Source: an uncultured Rikenellaceae bacterium (GTDB lineage: Bacteria > Bacteroidota > Bacteroidia > Bacteroidales > Rikenellaceae). Taken from it: DNA of 29,810 bases. The notes below the pieces were generated by a model. That model searched no databases. It was not told where the DNA came from and saw nothing but the letters and a program-made list of their open reading frames with translations. The position numbers and the translations under genes were made by a program. The DNA lies in the NCBI GenBank assembly GCA_904501625.1, contig CAJGBR010000016.1, forward strand, positions 1 through 29,810, in the 5' to 3' direction. Of the stretch, positions 14,186 to 22,702 are shown in pieces. Numbering within the stretch: the stretch's first letter is position 1; every line of letters begins with the position of its first letter.

Positions 14186-16441
14186 ATGAGAGAAAAAGTG
14201 GATAATTATCTAGATAATTTGAGTGAAGTTCAGCGTGCAGCTGTAACAAATATCGATGGTGCATCATTGATTATTGCAGGAGCAGGTTCGGGTAAAACAC
14301 GTGTATTGACTTGTCGAATTGCTTATATGTTGGAACAGGGGATTGATCCCAGTAATATTATGGCCCTGACTTTTACGAATAAAGCTGCCAATGAGATGAA
14401 ACAACGTATGGCTCGGTATGTCTCGCCGCAACTTGTTTCACGATTGAGAATGGGTACGTTTCACTCGGTTTTTTCAAGAATTATCCGTAATGAATCACAC
14501 TTGCTCGGATTTCCCAATACGTTCACTATTTACGAACCAGGGGATAGTCGAAATGTGATTAAGATGATTCTCAAAGAGTTGAATCTATCAGATGATTTAT
14601 ATAAACCCCAGCAGATTCTGACTCGTATCTCACTTGCTAAAAATAATCTTGTATTACCCGCTGCATACCGTCAGAACGTAGTATTATGTGCTGAAGACAG
14701 AGAACGAAAACAACCTCTTTTGGTTGATATTTATGATAGGTATATGCAGATGTGCAAGAAATTCGGTGCAATGGATTTCGATGATTTGTTGTTGTATATG
14801 AATATCTTGTTCAGAGATTTTACTGATGTGCTCGAAAAGTATCGCAATATATTTAAATATATTTTGGTTGATGAGTATCAGGATATAAATATGGCACAAT
14901 ATCGAGTGATTCATAAACTTGCACATCCTGATGGTAATATCTGTGTGGTGGGAGATGATTCTCAGAGTATATACTCGTTCAGAGGTGCAAAAATTGAGAA
15001 CATCCTACGCTTCCAAAAAGATTTTCCGAGTGCTAATATATTCAAACTCGAACAGAATTATCGTTCAACTCAAAACATTGTTAATGCTGCAAACAGTTTA
15101 ATTGTCAAAAATAAAAACCGACTCGAAAAAACGATCTTCTCGACAAATGATACGGGAGAAAAAATCAAGGTCGTAAAGGCTTATACAGATAAAGAAGAAG
15201 CTGCAATGGTTGCTTCGGACATTTACTCACAGGTCAAGAGAAATAATAAGAGTTACGACTCGTTTGCAATTCTCTATCGAACTAATGCACAGTCGCGTGG
15301 ATTTGAAGAGGCAATGCGTAAAATGAATATTCCTTATAAGATTCGAGGTGGAATGTCGTTCTACCAGCGAAAGGAGATTAAGGATATTTTAGCATATGTG
15401 CGTCTTATTGCAAACAAGAATGATGACGAAGCTTTATTGAGAATTATAAACTATCCTACACGTGGAATTGGTGATGTGACCAAAGAGAATATACGCTTGG
15501 CGGCTCAGCAAGCAGGTAGCAGTATGTGGGAGATGATAAATACTGTGGCAAAGCAACCTAAAGTTTTGGCATTCAGAGATTTGATTAATTCATTGACAGA
15601 GTGTGCATCTCAGACAAATGCATTAGATGCGTTGCGTGAAATTGTTACACGTTCGGGTATTTTCGGGCAGTTTTCAATGAGCCGAACTCCCGAAAATGTA
15701 AGTGCTTTGGAAAATATCGAAGAGTTGATTAACTCGGCTAAGGAGTTTGTTGATTCAATTAATGATGATGAGATGATTGCTGAGAGATCTGCATCTTTGA
15801 CTCAATGGCTTGAAAATGTCTCTCTGATGACAGATGAGGATAATGATGATGATAACAATCAGAATTATGTGACTTTGATGACAATTCACTCAGCCAAAGG
15901 GCTTGAATTTGATAATGTATATGTAGTTGGTCTTGAGAATAATCTCTTCCCAAGCAGACGAAGTTTTGAGTCTGCATCTGAATTGGAAGAGGAACGTCGT
16001 CTGTTTTATGTCGCTATCACTCGTGCCCGCACACGATTGATGTTGAGTTATTGTGGACAGAGATTCCAATGGGGTGATATGGCAACCAATCCTCCAAGTT
16101 TGTTCTTAAAAGAGATTGATCCTCAGTATCTTGATGTTGCAAATTCGAAGCCAGATGAAAACCGTAATACTCAGGATAGAGTGTCGCCAATCAGACAATT
16201 TGACTATGGACATCGGAATATTCGTTCAATCGGAGCTGCTACATCTAGCGATACTACTTCAGAAATTACTCAAACGGGAGATTTGTCGATTGGTTGCAGA
16301 GTATTGCACGATAAGTTTGGACAGGGTCGTGTTTTGGCAATAAAAAACTCTACAGCCGGATTGAAAGTCTCAGTTGAGTTCGATCAGGTCGGCTGTAAAG
16401 ATTTGTTGACAAAATTTGCTAAACTGAAAGTGATTGGTTAG
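14186..16441 (+). CDS. pcrA: PcrA/UvrD-type superfamily 1 DNA helicase
   Basis: ATP-dependent 3'-5' DNA helicase used in repair and replication-fork maintenance. The 751-residue protein has the Q motif (LSEVQRAAV), Walker A AGAGSGKT at 31-38, motif Ia ALTFTNKAANEM, motif II DEYQD at 229-233, motif III GDDSQSIYSFRGA at 256-268, motif IV QNYRST, motif V TIHSAKGLEF and motif VI YVAITRAR. A C-terminal Tudor-like segment (KFGQGRVLAI ... KLKVIG) is typical of PcrA/UvrD rather than Rep. It is monocistronic: rnr diverges upstream and elbB converges, with overlapping stop codons. Confidence 0.95.
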   Translation: MREKVDNYLDNLSEVQRAAVTNIDGASLIIAGAGSGKTRVLTCRIAYMLEQGIDPSNIMALTFTNKAANEMKQRMARYVSPQLVSRLRMGTFHSVFSRIIRNESHLLGFPNTFTIYEPGDSRNVIKMILKELNLSDDLYKPQQILTRISLAKNNLVLPAAYRQNVVLCAEDRERKQPLLVDIYDRYMQMCKKFGAMDFDDLLLYMNILFRDFTDVLEKYRNIFKYILVDEYQDINMAQYRVIHKLAHPDGNICVVGDDSQSIYSFRGAKIENILRFQKDFPSANIFKLEQNYRSTQNIVNAANSLIVKNKNRLEKTIFSTNDTGEKIKVVKAYTDKEEAAMVASDIYSQVKRNNKSYDSFAILYRTNAQSRGFEEAMRKMNIPYKIRGGMSFYQRKEIKDILAYVRLIANKNDDEALLRIINYPTRGIGDVTKENIRLAAQQAGSSMWEMINTVAKQPKVLAFRDLINSLTECASQTNALDALREIVTRSGIFGQFSMSRTPENVSALENIEELINSAKEFVDSINDDEMIAERSASLTQWLENVSLMTDEDNDDDNNQNYVTLMTIHSAKGLEFDNVYVVGLENNLFPSRRSFESASELEEERRLFYVAITRARTRLMLSYCGQRFQWGDMATNPPSLFLKEIDPQYLDVANSKPDENRNTQDRVSPIRQFDYGHRNIRSIGAATSSDTTSEITQTGDLSIGCRVLHDKFGQGRVLAIKNSTAGLKVSVEFDQVGCKDLLTKFAKLKVIG

Positions 16442-17106
16442 TTTTCCATCAGACGTTTCATTTCGCCTACCAGGCGGTATGCTCCATCTCCAACGTTCAG
16501 AATCGTAGCTTTATCCCACATATAACAAGGCACTGTAACAACACGATTACGTTCGTCTGTAATAGGTTGGTCAGCGGGAGATTCGACACTATATACGCCC
16601 ATCTTTTGTCGAAGTTCGTCTTTCATTGGCGACTCAGGTCCAAGTGTTATTTTCAAGTCGCAGTGTTGCAATGTGCCTGCCAACATCATCGGTGCAATGC
16701 ACATAGCTCCAATAGGTTTGCGTGCGTCGTGAAACTCGTGAATAATCTTTGCAACATCTGCTCTAACACTCATATCTAAACCATCAATTGCAAATGTGAA
16801 AAGGTTCATTGCTGCCCCAAATCCACCAGGTAGCAGTAGTCCATCAAAATCTTTTACATTTAATTTATCAAGAGAATGAATCTTTTCGGCACGTGCAGCA
16901 CGTGCAGCCTCAATCAGCATATTTCTCTTTTCAGGAAGCACCTCACCTGTCAGATGATTCGTAACTTGATATTGGTCGTCATTTGGGGCAAATACCTCAT
17001 AACTCAAACCGTGTCGCATTACGGCATACATTGCTGTAACACTCTCTTGTATTTCGCTACCATCGCGTGAACCGCAACCGCACATTATTACTGCAATTCT
17101 TTTCAT
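16438..17106 (-). CDS. elbB: ElbB-like DJ-1/PfpI superfamily protein (glyoxalase III-type)
   Basis: A 222-residue cytoplasmic protein of the DJ-1/PfpI superfamily matching the ElbB group (isoprenoid biosynthesis glyoxalase). It shows the start KRIAVIMCGCGSRDGSEIQE with E18, the LLLPGGFGAAMNL turn and the nucleophile elbow GAMCIAP with C136. E. coli ElbB is a glyoxalase of weak activity and uncertain physiological role. Length and start are normal. Its stop overlaps the helicase stop on the opposite strand; a possible promoter is at 17146-17153. Confidence 0.88.
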   Translation of the reverse strand: MKRIAVIMCGCGSRDGSEIQESVTAMYAVMRHGLSYEVFAPNDDQYQVTNHLTGEVLPEKRNMLIEAARAARAEKIHSLDKLNVKDFDGLLLPGGFGAAMNLFTFAIDGLDMSVRADVAKIIHEFHDARKPIGAMCIAPMMLAGTLQHCDLKITLGPESPMKDELRQKMGVYSVESPADQPITDERNRVVTVPCYMWDKATILNVGDGAYRLVGEMKRLMEN

Positions 17107-17145
17107 AGTGTTTAAATGTTTATAATTTGGTAAGCAATATTTGTG

Positions 17146-17153
17146 CGAAGATA
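17146..17153 (-). promoter_or_regulatory. Possible -7 element for elbB
   Basis: Reads TATCTTCG on the minus strand, one base off TAnnTTTG, about 40 bp upstream of the elbB ATG. A TTTG lies upstream (17177-17180) but with a longer than usual gap of 23 bp. Confidence 0.35.
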
Positions 17154-17199
17154 AGATTTTTTGCCTAATAAAGAATCAAAATTTGTAATATTAAATACA

Positions 17200-17234
17200 A
17201 AAAACTCCGATAATTTAGTGTTATCGGAGTTTTT
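17200..17234 (-). terminator. Rho-independent terminator after rnfA
   Basis: A perfect 14-bp inverted repeat (AAAAACTCCGATAA and its complement) flanks a 7-base loop. It lies 16 bp beyond the rnfA stop, and on the minus strand the stem runs into a T-tract. It ends the nadE-rnf unit and insulates elbB from it. Confidence 0.9.
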
Positions 17235-17250
17235 CAATATATGATCTAAA

Positions 17251-17826
17251 TTATTTTACAAGACCTGAGAATCCCATAAATGCCATAGCCAAAATACTTG
17301 CCGTAACAAGTGCAATTGGAATGCCCTTCATTGCCTTAGGTAATTTTTCAATATCAAGACGTTCTCTGATTCCGGCGAACAAAACCATTGCTAAGGTGAA
17401 TCCAATTGCTGTTGAAGCTGCATAAACGACAGATTCTCCAAGATTAAGCTCTTTTTGAACCAACAACACAGCCACGCCTAATACTGCACAGTTTGTTGTA
17501 ATCAGAGGAAGGAATACACCCAATGCTTGATACAAAGCAGGACTGACCTTCTTCAGTATAATTTCCACCATCTGAACGAGAGCTGCAATAACCAAGATGA
17601 AAACGATGGTCTGCATATACTCGATTTCCAAAGGGATAAGTATATAGTATTGAAGAAGATACGCTGCAATAGATGCTATTGTCATAACAAACGTAACTGC
17701 AGCACCCATACCCATAGCGGTACTTACTTTTGTAGATACTCCCAAGAATGGGCAGCAACCCATAAATTGAGACAACAAAATGTTGTTGACAAATATCGCA
17801 GAGATTATAATTACAAAATATTCCAT
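17251..17826 (-). CDS. rnfA: Rnf complex subunit RnfA
   Basis: One of two homologous membrane subunits of the Rnf ferredoxin:NAD+ oxidoreductase, which couples electron transfer to Na+ or H+ export. The 191-residue protein has six predicted helices, including the NNILLSQFMGCCPFLGVS motif with cysteines thought to hold an intramembrane iron site, and a conserved LPLITTNCAVLGVA motif in the second half. Length is standard. It is the last gene of the run, 2 bp after rnfE, and is followed by a strong terminator. Confidence 0.96.
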   Translation of the reverse strand: MEYFVIIISAIFVNNILLSQFMGCCPFLGVSTKVSTAMGMGAAVTFVMTIASIAAYLLQYYILIPLEIEYMQTIVFILVIAALVQMVEIILKKVSPALYQALGVFLPLITTNCAVLGVAVLLVQKELNLGESVVYAASTAIGFTLAMVLFAGIRERLDIEKLPKAMKGIPIALVTASILAMAFMGFSGLVK

Positions 17827-17828
17827 AT

Positions 17829-18416
17829 CTATTTATGTTTAGCAGTCAATTTGTTGAAAATAACCAATAAATATCCCAAAACGAGGAATGCTCCCGGAGC
17901 CAATACAAATATCAGAATTCCATCTGTATCAATAAGTTTCTGTCCGAAAATTGAGTACGAGCCTAAAAGTTCGCGGATACTGCCAATTATGGTCAGTGAA
18001 AGGGTAAATCCGAGTCCGATACCAGCACCGTCAAGCATTGATGCCAAAACTCCATTTTTAGATGCGAATGATTCGGCACGTCCCAGGATGATACAATTGA
18101 CAACAATCAAAGGAATAAATACCCCTAATGCACTGTACAAATCTGGAGTATATGCTTTCATAATTAATTCGACAACAGTTACGAGTGAGGCAATAACCAC
18201 GATGAATGCAGGAATACGAATTTTACTTGGGATTAAATTTTTAATTAGCGAAATGATTGCATTTGAAAAAATCAATACACACATTGTCGCTACACCCATT
18301 CCAAGTCCATTAATTGCCGATGTGGTGGTGCCGAGTGTTGGACACATACCCAACAGCAGTACGAATACCGGATTATTCTTAATTATTCCGGAGGTGAATG
18401 TCTTAAGATTACTCAT
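17829..18416 (-). CDS. rnfE: Rnf complex subunit RnfE
   Basis: Membrane subunit homologous to RnfA. The 195-residue protein has six predicted helices, the NNPVFVLLLGMCPTLGTTTS motif with the conserved cysteine near the N-terminus and the IPLIVVNCIILGRAE motif with the second cysteine. These pair with the RnfA equivalents in the inverted-topology dimer. The start overlaps the rnfG stop by 8 bases. Confidence 0.96.
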   Translation of the reverse strand: MSNLKTFTSGIIKNNPVFVLLLGMCPTLGTTTSAINGLGMGVATMCVLIFSNAIISLIKNLIPSKIRIPAFIVVIASLVTVVELIMKAYTPDLYSALGVFIPLIVVNCIILGRAESFASKNGVLASMLDGAGIGLGFTLSLTIIGSIRELLGSYSIFGQKLIDTDGILIFVLAPGAFLVLGYLLVIFNKLTAKHK

Positions 18417-18993
18417 TATCTGCCTCCTCCTTATCTATTTCATTAAAAATTTTGTATGCAAGGTTAACAGCTTCAGTAAATGCTCTTGACGTGATGGTTG
18501 AAGCAGTAATGGCATCAACATCGCCGCCATCTTTTTTTACAAATAGTTTGAATGAATCGGGATTTTTACCGCTGAATTGGGCAACAAATTTCGACCCCTT
18601 TTCTGAGATTTTGGCTCCCAATCCAGGAGTTTCGTTCTGTGACAATACCGAAATATTGTGAATAGAACCATCGGTTTTAAAGCCTACGATCAGACGAATA
18701 TGACCATTGAAACCGTTTTTCGAGAAGGTCTCAACCGCATAACCTACAACTTTTCCATCAAGACGTGCGGTGTACACATTGAGTTTCATTCCGTCAACAT
18801 CTTTTTCGATTTTTTCGTCATTGGGTTGATTGTCAAATTTCGGCAGGACTTCGCTTAATGCATTTTGAGTCTTGAGTTGATCTGCTTTTTCAATAGGATC
18901 TTTAGTCATATTGTAAACGACTCCGACTGCAGATGAGGTTACTGCCGTAATGACGAACAGCACCAATACCATATTTTTAAGTGAACTTTTCAT
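18409..18993 (-). CDS. rnfG: Rnf complex subunit RnfG (covalent FMN protein)
   Basis: Periplasm-facing flavoprotein subunit. The 194-residue protein has one N-terminal membrane helix (about 8-28) and an FMN-binding domain with the ETPGLGAKI motif and DAITASTITS near the C-terminus, in which T166 is the expected attachment threonine. The motif deviates slightly from the common SGAT form (TAST). Length is normal. It starts 8 bp after rnfD and overlaps rnfE. Confidence 0.94.
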   Translation of the reverse strand: MKSSLKNMVLVLFVITAVTSSAVGVVYNMTKDPIEKADQLKTQNALSEVLPKFDNQPNDEKIEKDVDGMKLNVYTARLDGKVVGYAVETFSKNGFNGHIRLIVGFKTDGSIHNISVLSQNETPGLGAKISEKGSKFVAQFSGKNPDSFKLFVKKDGGDVDAITASTITSRAFTEAVNLAYKIFNEIDKEEADNE

Positions 18994-19001
18994 ACTCCAT
19001 A

Positions 19002-20015
19002 TTATTTGATAGCTCCAAATCTGCGAGATTTAACATATTTGTTAATAAGCGGAGTTACAGCATTCATAATCAGAATTGCGAATGACATACCTTCTGGATA
19101 GGCCCCCCAAACACGAATCAACATTGTGATTACACCGATACCTACACCATAGATCAACATACCTCGGTGTGTCATTGGTGATGACGAGTAATCGGTTGCC
19201 ATAAATATTGCTCCCAGCAATGCTCCACCAGTCAGCAAGTGGAACAGAGGACCCATATATAATTGAGGATTAGCCAACTGAAGAATCAGTGCCATAACGG
19301 CCATCGATCCAAGTACTGCAACGGGTGTGTGCCAAGTGATAACTCGACGAATCAACAGGTATACACCACCGAGAATCAGAGCTAATGCTGCGAGTTCTCC
19401 AAGCGAACCACCCTTCATGCCAATCAAGAGATTCATATAATCAACTTGATCAATAATGGTTTCCATCGGTATATTATTTTTAAGAGCCTCCTTTACTGCT
19501 GCAAGCGGAGTTGCTCCTGAGAAGACGTCTACTGCTGTTGATGTCGCACCTGATAAACCTTCAGCTGCACTATTCTGCCATAATGGGAATTTTGTCATTG
19601 TAACAGGGAAAGAAATCAATAGAAATACACGACCTACCAGAGCCGGATTGAATGGGTTACGTCCCAGACCTCCAAAAGTCATTTTTCCGACACCTATTGC
19701 AATAATAGCTCCGAGAATCAGCTGCCAGATAGGAAGATCGTATGGAACATTGAATGCCAGCAACATTCCGGTTACTACGGCAGAAAGATTATTGATTGTG
19801 CTTTGACCTTTGAGCAGGTAACGTTGTACAAACCATTCGACCAAAACACAAGTCACAACTGAGACAAGTGTCATTGTCAATGGCATAATTCCAAAGACCG
19901 CACAAGATACTATAAGCGACGGAATCAATGCGATTATCACATCGAGCATAATGCGCTGAGTTGTGTCTTTTCCGTGCAAGTGGGGAGATGATGTTACTAA
20001 TAGTCTGTTCTCCAT
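19002..20015 (-). CDS. rnfD: Rnf complex subunit RnfD (covalent FMN membrane protein)
   Basis: Integral membrane flavoprotein of the Rnf complex, about ten helices, 337 residues from the chosen start. The flavinylation motif DVFSGATPLA lies at about 163-172 with the attachment threonine at T169. FGGLGRNPFNPALVGRVFL is the other family hallmark. A GTG two codons upstream is in frame, but the ATG at 20015 gives the usual opening ENRLLVTSSPH. It lies 32 bp after rnfC. Confidence 0.95.
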   Translation of the reverse strand: MENRLLVTSSPHLHGKDTTQRIMLDVIIALIPSLIVSCAVFGIMPLTMTLVSVVTCVLVEWFVQRYLLKGQSTINNLSAVVTGMLLAFNVPYDLPIWQLILGAIIAIGVGKMTFGGLGRNPFNPALVGRVFLLISFPVTMTKFPLWQNSAAEGLSGATSTAVDVFSGATPLAAVKEALKNNIPMETIIDQVDYMNLLIGMKGGSLGELAALALILGGVYLLIRRVITWHTPVAVLGSMAVMALILQLANPQLYMGPLFHLLTGGALLGAIFMATDYSSSPMTHRGMLIYGVGIGVITMLIRVWGAYPEGMSFAILIMNAVTPLINKYVKSRRFGAIK

Positions 20016-20047
20016 AATCACTATAAATATTTAGGGGTTTACCGGTT

Positions 20048-21382
20048 TTATTTTTTAGATGCAATTTTACGTGCTAATGCTCGTCCTACTCTGATTTGGT
20101 CGAGTAGGGGAAGGGCTGCTGGACAAGTGAATGTACAACAACCACATTCAATACAATCGATTATATGATTTGCAATCAAATCGTCATAGCGTTTCAATTC
20201 GCATAATCTGAACAACAAATATGGTTCAAGACCCATAGGACAAGCAGCGATACATTTACCACATTTTATACATTCGAGTTCTTTGTGTCGTATTGCATCA
20301 TTATCTTCGAGTACAAGAACTCCTGAAGTTCCTTTAAGCACTGCTGATTCGACATTGCTGATTGCTGCACCCATCATCGGTCCACCACTGACAACCTTAT
20401 ATGGAGCAGTCTGTGAGTTTGCATCAAATCCTGCAAAGTTTAAAATATCGATGATTGGTGTTCCGAGTCGCACAAGAAAATTGCCCGTATGAGGAAGTCT
20501 CTTTCCTGTAATGGTAACTACGCGGTCAATCAGTGGTCTGTTCTTCTGAATGGCCTGATATATAGCAAATACAGTGCTGACGTTCTGAACAATTACACCA
20601 ATGTCTGACGGAAGTTTACCTGATGGTACCTGTTTGCCCGTAATCGACTCGATGAGTTGTTTTTCACCACCTTGTGGATATTTCAGTTTTAACGGAACAA
20701 TCTCAATATCAGAATATGATTTTGCAAGTTCTGTCAAGTGTTCTATTGCATCAGGTTTATTCTCCTCGATCCCGATGAAGATCTTTTTCAGCCCGATTGC
20801 CTTTTGCATCAGTTTGGTCCCGATTAGTATCTCTTCGCCGTGTTCGAGCATCACTCGGTGGTCTGCTGTCAAATATGGTTCACACTCTACGCCATTGACG
20901 ATTAATGTGTCAACACCAGAACCTTTCGGAAATGACAATTTATTGAAGGTTGGGAACATTGCTCCACCCATACCTACAATACCTTTTTCTGAAATTCGTT
21001 TAAAAAACTCCTGACTATCAATATTGATGTTGCGAATAATTGTATCCGATACATCAATTGAAGGATCCCATTGGTCACCTTCTACCGTAATCGTAACGGC
21101 TGGAACAGGGCGACCTCCTTTGTCAAATACAGGATCTGTCGAACTAACAGTACCACTGACAGATGAGTGGATATTACAAGACAGACCATTGCTAGATTGG
21201 CCGATTAACTGCCCAACCAGAACTTTATCGCCACGTTTTACAACTGCTTGAGCTGGAGCCCCGATATTCTGATTAAGTTGTATTACAACTTTGGTCGGCA
21301 ATGGAAAATTTTCGATCGCTTTATCTGCAGTAAGTTTATTTTCTGATGGATGGATTCCACCTATTGTAAAACTCTTCAGCAT
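20048..21382 (-). CDS. rnfC: Rnf complex subunit RnfC (NADH-binding, two [4Fe-4S])
   Basis: Peripheral subunit on the cytoplasmic side that exchanges electrons with NAD(H), homologous to complex I NuoF. The 444-residue protein has the GIHPSENK start, the nucleotide/flavin-binding GIVGMGGAMFPTFNKL region at about 134-149, and two ferredoxin motifs with cysteines at C371/C374/C377/C381 and C410/C413/C416/C420. It has the short form of the C-terminus, without the long repeats of some proteobacterial RnfC. It lies 4 bp after rnfB. Confidence 0.96.
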   Translation of the reverse strand: MLKSFTIGGIHPSENKLTADKAIENFPLPTKVVIQLNQNIGAPAQAVVKRGDKVLVGQLIGQSSNGLSCNIHSSVSGTVSSTDPVFDKGGRPVPAVTITVEGDQWDPSIDVSDTIIRNINIDSQEFFKRISEKGIVGMGGAMFPTFNKLSFPKGSGVDTLIVNGVECEPYLTADHRVMLEHGEEILIGTKLMQKAIGLKKIFIGIEENKPDAIEHLTELAKSYSDIEIVPLKLKYPQGGEKQLIESITGKQVPSGKLPSDIGVIVQNVSTVFAIYQAIQKNRPLIDRVVTITGKRLPHTGNFLVRLGTPIIDILNFAGFDANSQTAPYKVVSGGPMMGAAISNVESAVLKGTSGVLVLEDNDAIRHKELECIKCGKCIAACPMGLEPYLLFRLCELKRYDDLIANHIIDCIECGCCTFTCPAALPLLDQIRVGRALARKIASKK

Positions 21383-21386
21383 AGTT

Positions 21387-22241
21387 TTAGTTTATTTGTG
21401 CAGTTGTTTCTGCCGGTTTTCGTTCAGGGAAATTTATTTCTTGAATTGCACCTACGGGACATTCTGCCACGCATTTGCGACATAATCTACATTTATTATG
21501 ATCTATATAGGCTAAATTATTAGTTAAAGTAATTGCTTCAAATGGACACGTTTTAACGCATTTACCACAACCAATACAACCTACTGAGCAGACCTTACGA
21601 GTGATTGCTCCTTTATCTTTATTGCTGCAGGCAACATATACTCGTCTGTCTTTGGGTCCACGTTTTCTGATTTCGATAATATTCTTAGGACAAGCCTTCA
21701 CACAGGCACCGCAGGCTGTACATAATTCTGGATTAACTTCTGGTAGTTCTGTTTCGGGATTAATTTTAATTGCTCCGAATGAACAAGCGTTTGCACAATC
21801 TCCTTTGCCGAGACAGCCGAATGAACAACCTGATTCACCGCCAAAGATTGCATTCTCAACAGCACAAGACTGAACTCCGAGATAGAGTGTCGTTTTAGGT
21901 CTGACCGAACAGTTACCAGCACAGCGTACTACAGCAATCATCGGTTCTGATTTAGCCGGTGTCTTTTCTAGAAAATCACCGATTTTTTGCATTGTGCTGT
22001 CTCCTCCTACAGGACAACGCAAACCATCCATCGAATCTGACTTAACAAGTGCTTCTGACAAACCGCGACAACCAGGATAACCACATCCACCACAGTTTGC
22101 TCCAGGTAGCATCCCTTCGACAATGTCGATTCGGGGGTCTTCTTCGACTTTGAACTTTTGTGCTACGAAGTATAGGACTATCGCAGCTACAACTCCCAAC
22201 ACAACAAGTGTTAAAATTGTGTAAATTAAAATGTCAGTCAT
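21387..22241 (-). CDS. rnfB: Rnf complex subunit RnfB (multi-cluster ferredoxin-like)
   Basis: Electron entry subunit that takes electrons from reduced ferredoxin. The 284-residue protein has an N-terminal membrane helix (about 5-27), an Fe-S domain with C50/C53/C58/C76 (NCGGCGYPGC) and then four [4Fe-4S]-type cysteine sets: C139/C143/C149/C153, C174/C177/C180/C184, C218 or C222/C225/C228/C232 and C251/C254/C257/C261. E. coli RsxB is shorter with two ferredoxin sets; the longer form occurs in other anaerobes. First rnf gene, 33 bp after the RseC-like gene. Confidence 0.95.
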   Translation of the reverse strand: MTDILIYTILTLVVLGVVAAIVLYFVAQKFKVEEDPRIDIVEGMLPGANCGGCGYPGCRGLSEALVKSDSMDGLRCPVGGDSTMQKIGDFLEKTPAKSEPMIAVVRCAGNCSVRPKTTLYLGVQSCAVENAIFGGESGCSFGCLGKGDCANACSFGAIKINPETELPEVNPELCTACGACVKACPKNIIEIRKRGPKDRRVYVACSNKDKGAITRKVCSVGCIGCGKCVKTCPFEAITLTNNLAYIDHNKCRLCRKCVAECPVGAIQEINFPERKPAETTAQIN

Positions 22242-22274
22242 TTTTTTTAAAGTGTCCTAATTTTATTTGTCGAT

Positions 22275-22688
22275 TCAGTCTATGGGATAGGCTGTGAAAA
22301 TTATTTTTTTTCTGAATTTTTTGCGAAACATCGATAGTACTAAAAAATAGAGTGCTCCGCAACCGAGTGCAGCAAGCCCTGAGGTCAGTTCACCTGCATT
22401 TAGTTGCAGCAAGATTAATAGTACTGTTAATATTATAACAAATGGAAATACATAAACAAACATCGTAGCCTGTAACCCTAAAACTTCGTCCATTGTTACA
22501 AGTACCTGTTGTCCTATTTTGAATTCTGTGTTATCACCGATTGGTACGACGATAATGCGTTCCGAACCGTTTCCGCACAATTCTTTCGCACGACACGAGC
22601 CACAAGCCTCCTGTTTCGAGACTTTTACCTCGATGGTAGTTTCTGTTATTTTTATAACGCAACCTTCGTGAGAGATGGTTTGTGCCAT
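22275..22688 (-). CDS. RseC/MucC-like positive regulator (SoxR-reducing system family)
   Basis: A 137-residue protein with a cysteine-containing N-terminal domain (C10, C29, C32, C38 in EACGSCRAKELC) and two hydrophobic helices (about 66-85 and 90-115), the standard RseC layout. RseC-type proteins accompany Rnf/Rsx genes in many bacteria; E. coli RseC is tied to SoxR reduction. In an anaerobe it may help mature or tune the Rnf complex, which is inference. It lies between nadE (14 bp) and rnfB (33 bp). Confidence 0.9.
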   Translation of the reverse strand: MAQTISHEGCVIKITETTIEVKVSKQEACGSCRAKELCGNGSERIIVVPIGDNTEFKIGQQVLVTMDEVLGLQATMFVYVFPFVIILTVLLILLQLNAGELTSGLAALGCGALYFLVLSMFRKKFRKKIIFTAYPID

Positions 22689-22702
22689 AGTCGGATAATT
22701 TT

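Noticed and set aside
17527..18489. 320-codon open frame on the plus strand opposite rnfA, rnfE and the end of rnfG.
   Set aside because: It is antisense to three conserved rnf genes, its product has no recognisable domain, and no promoter precedes it.
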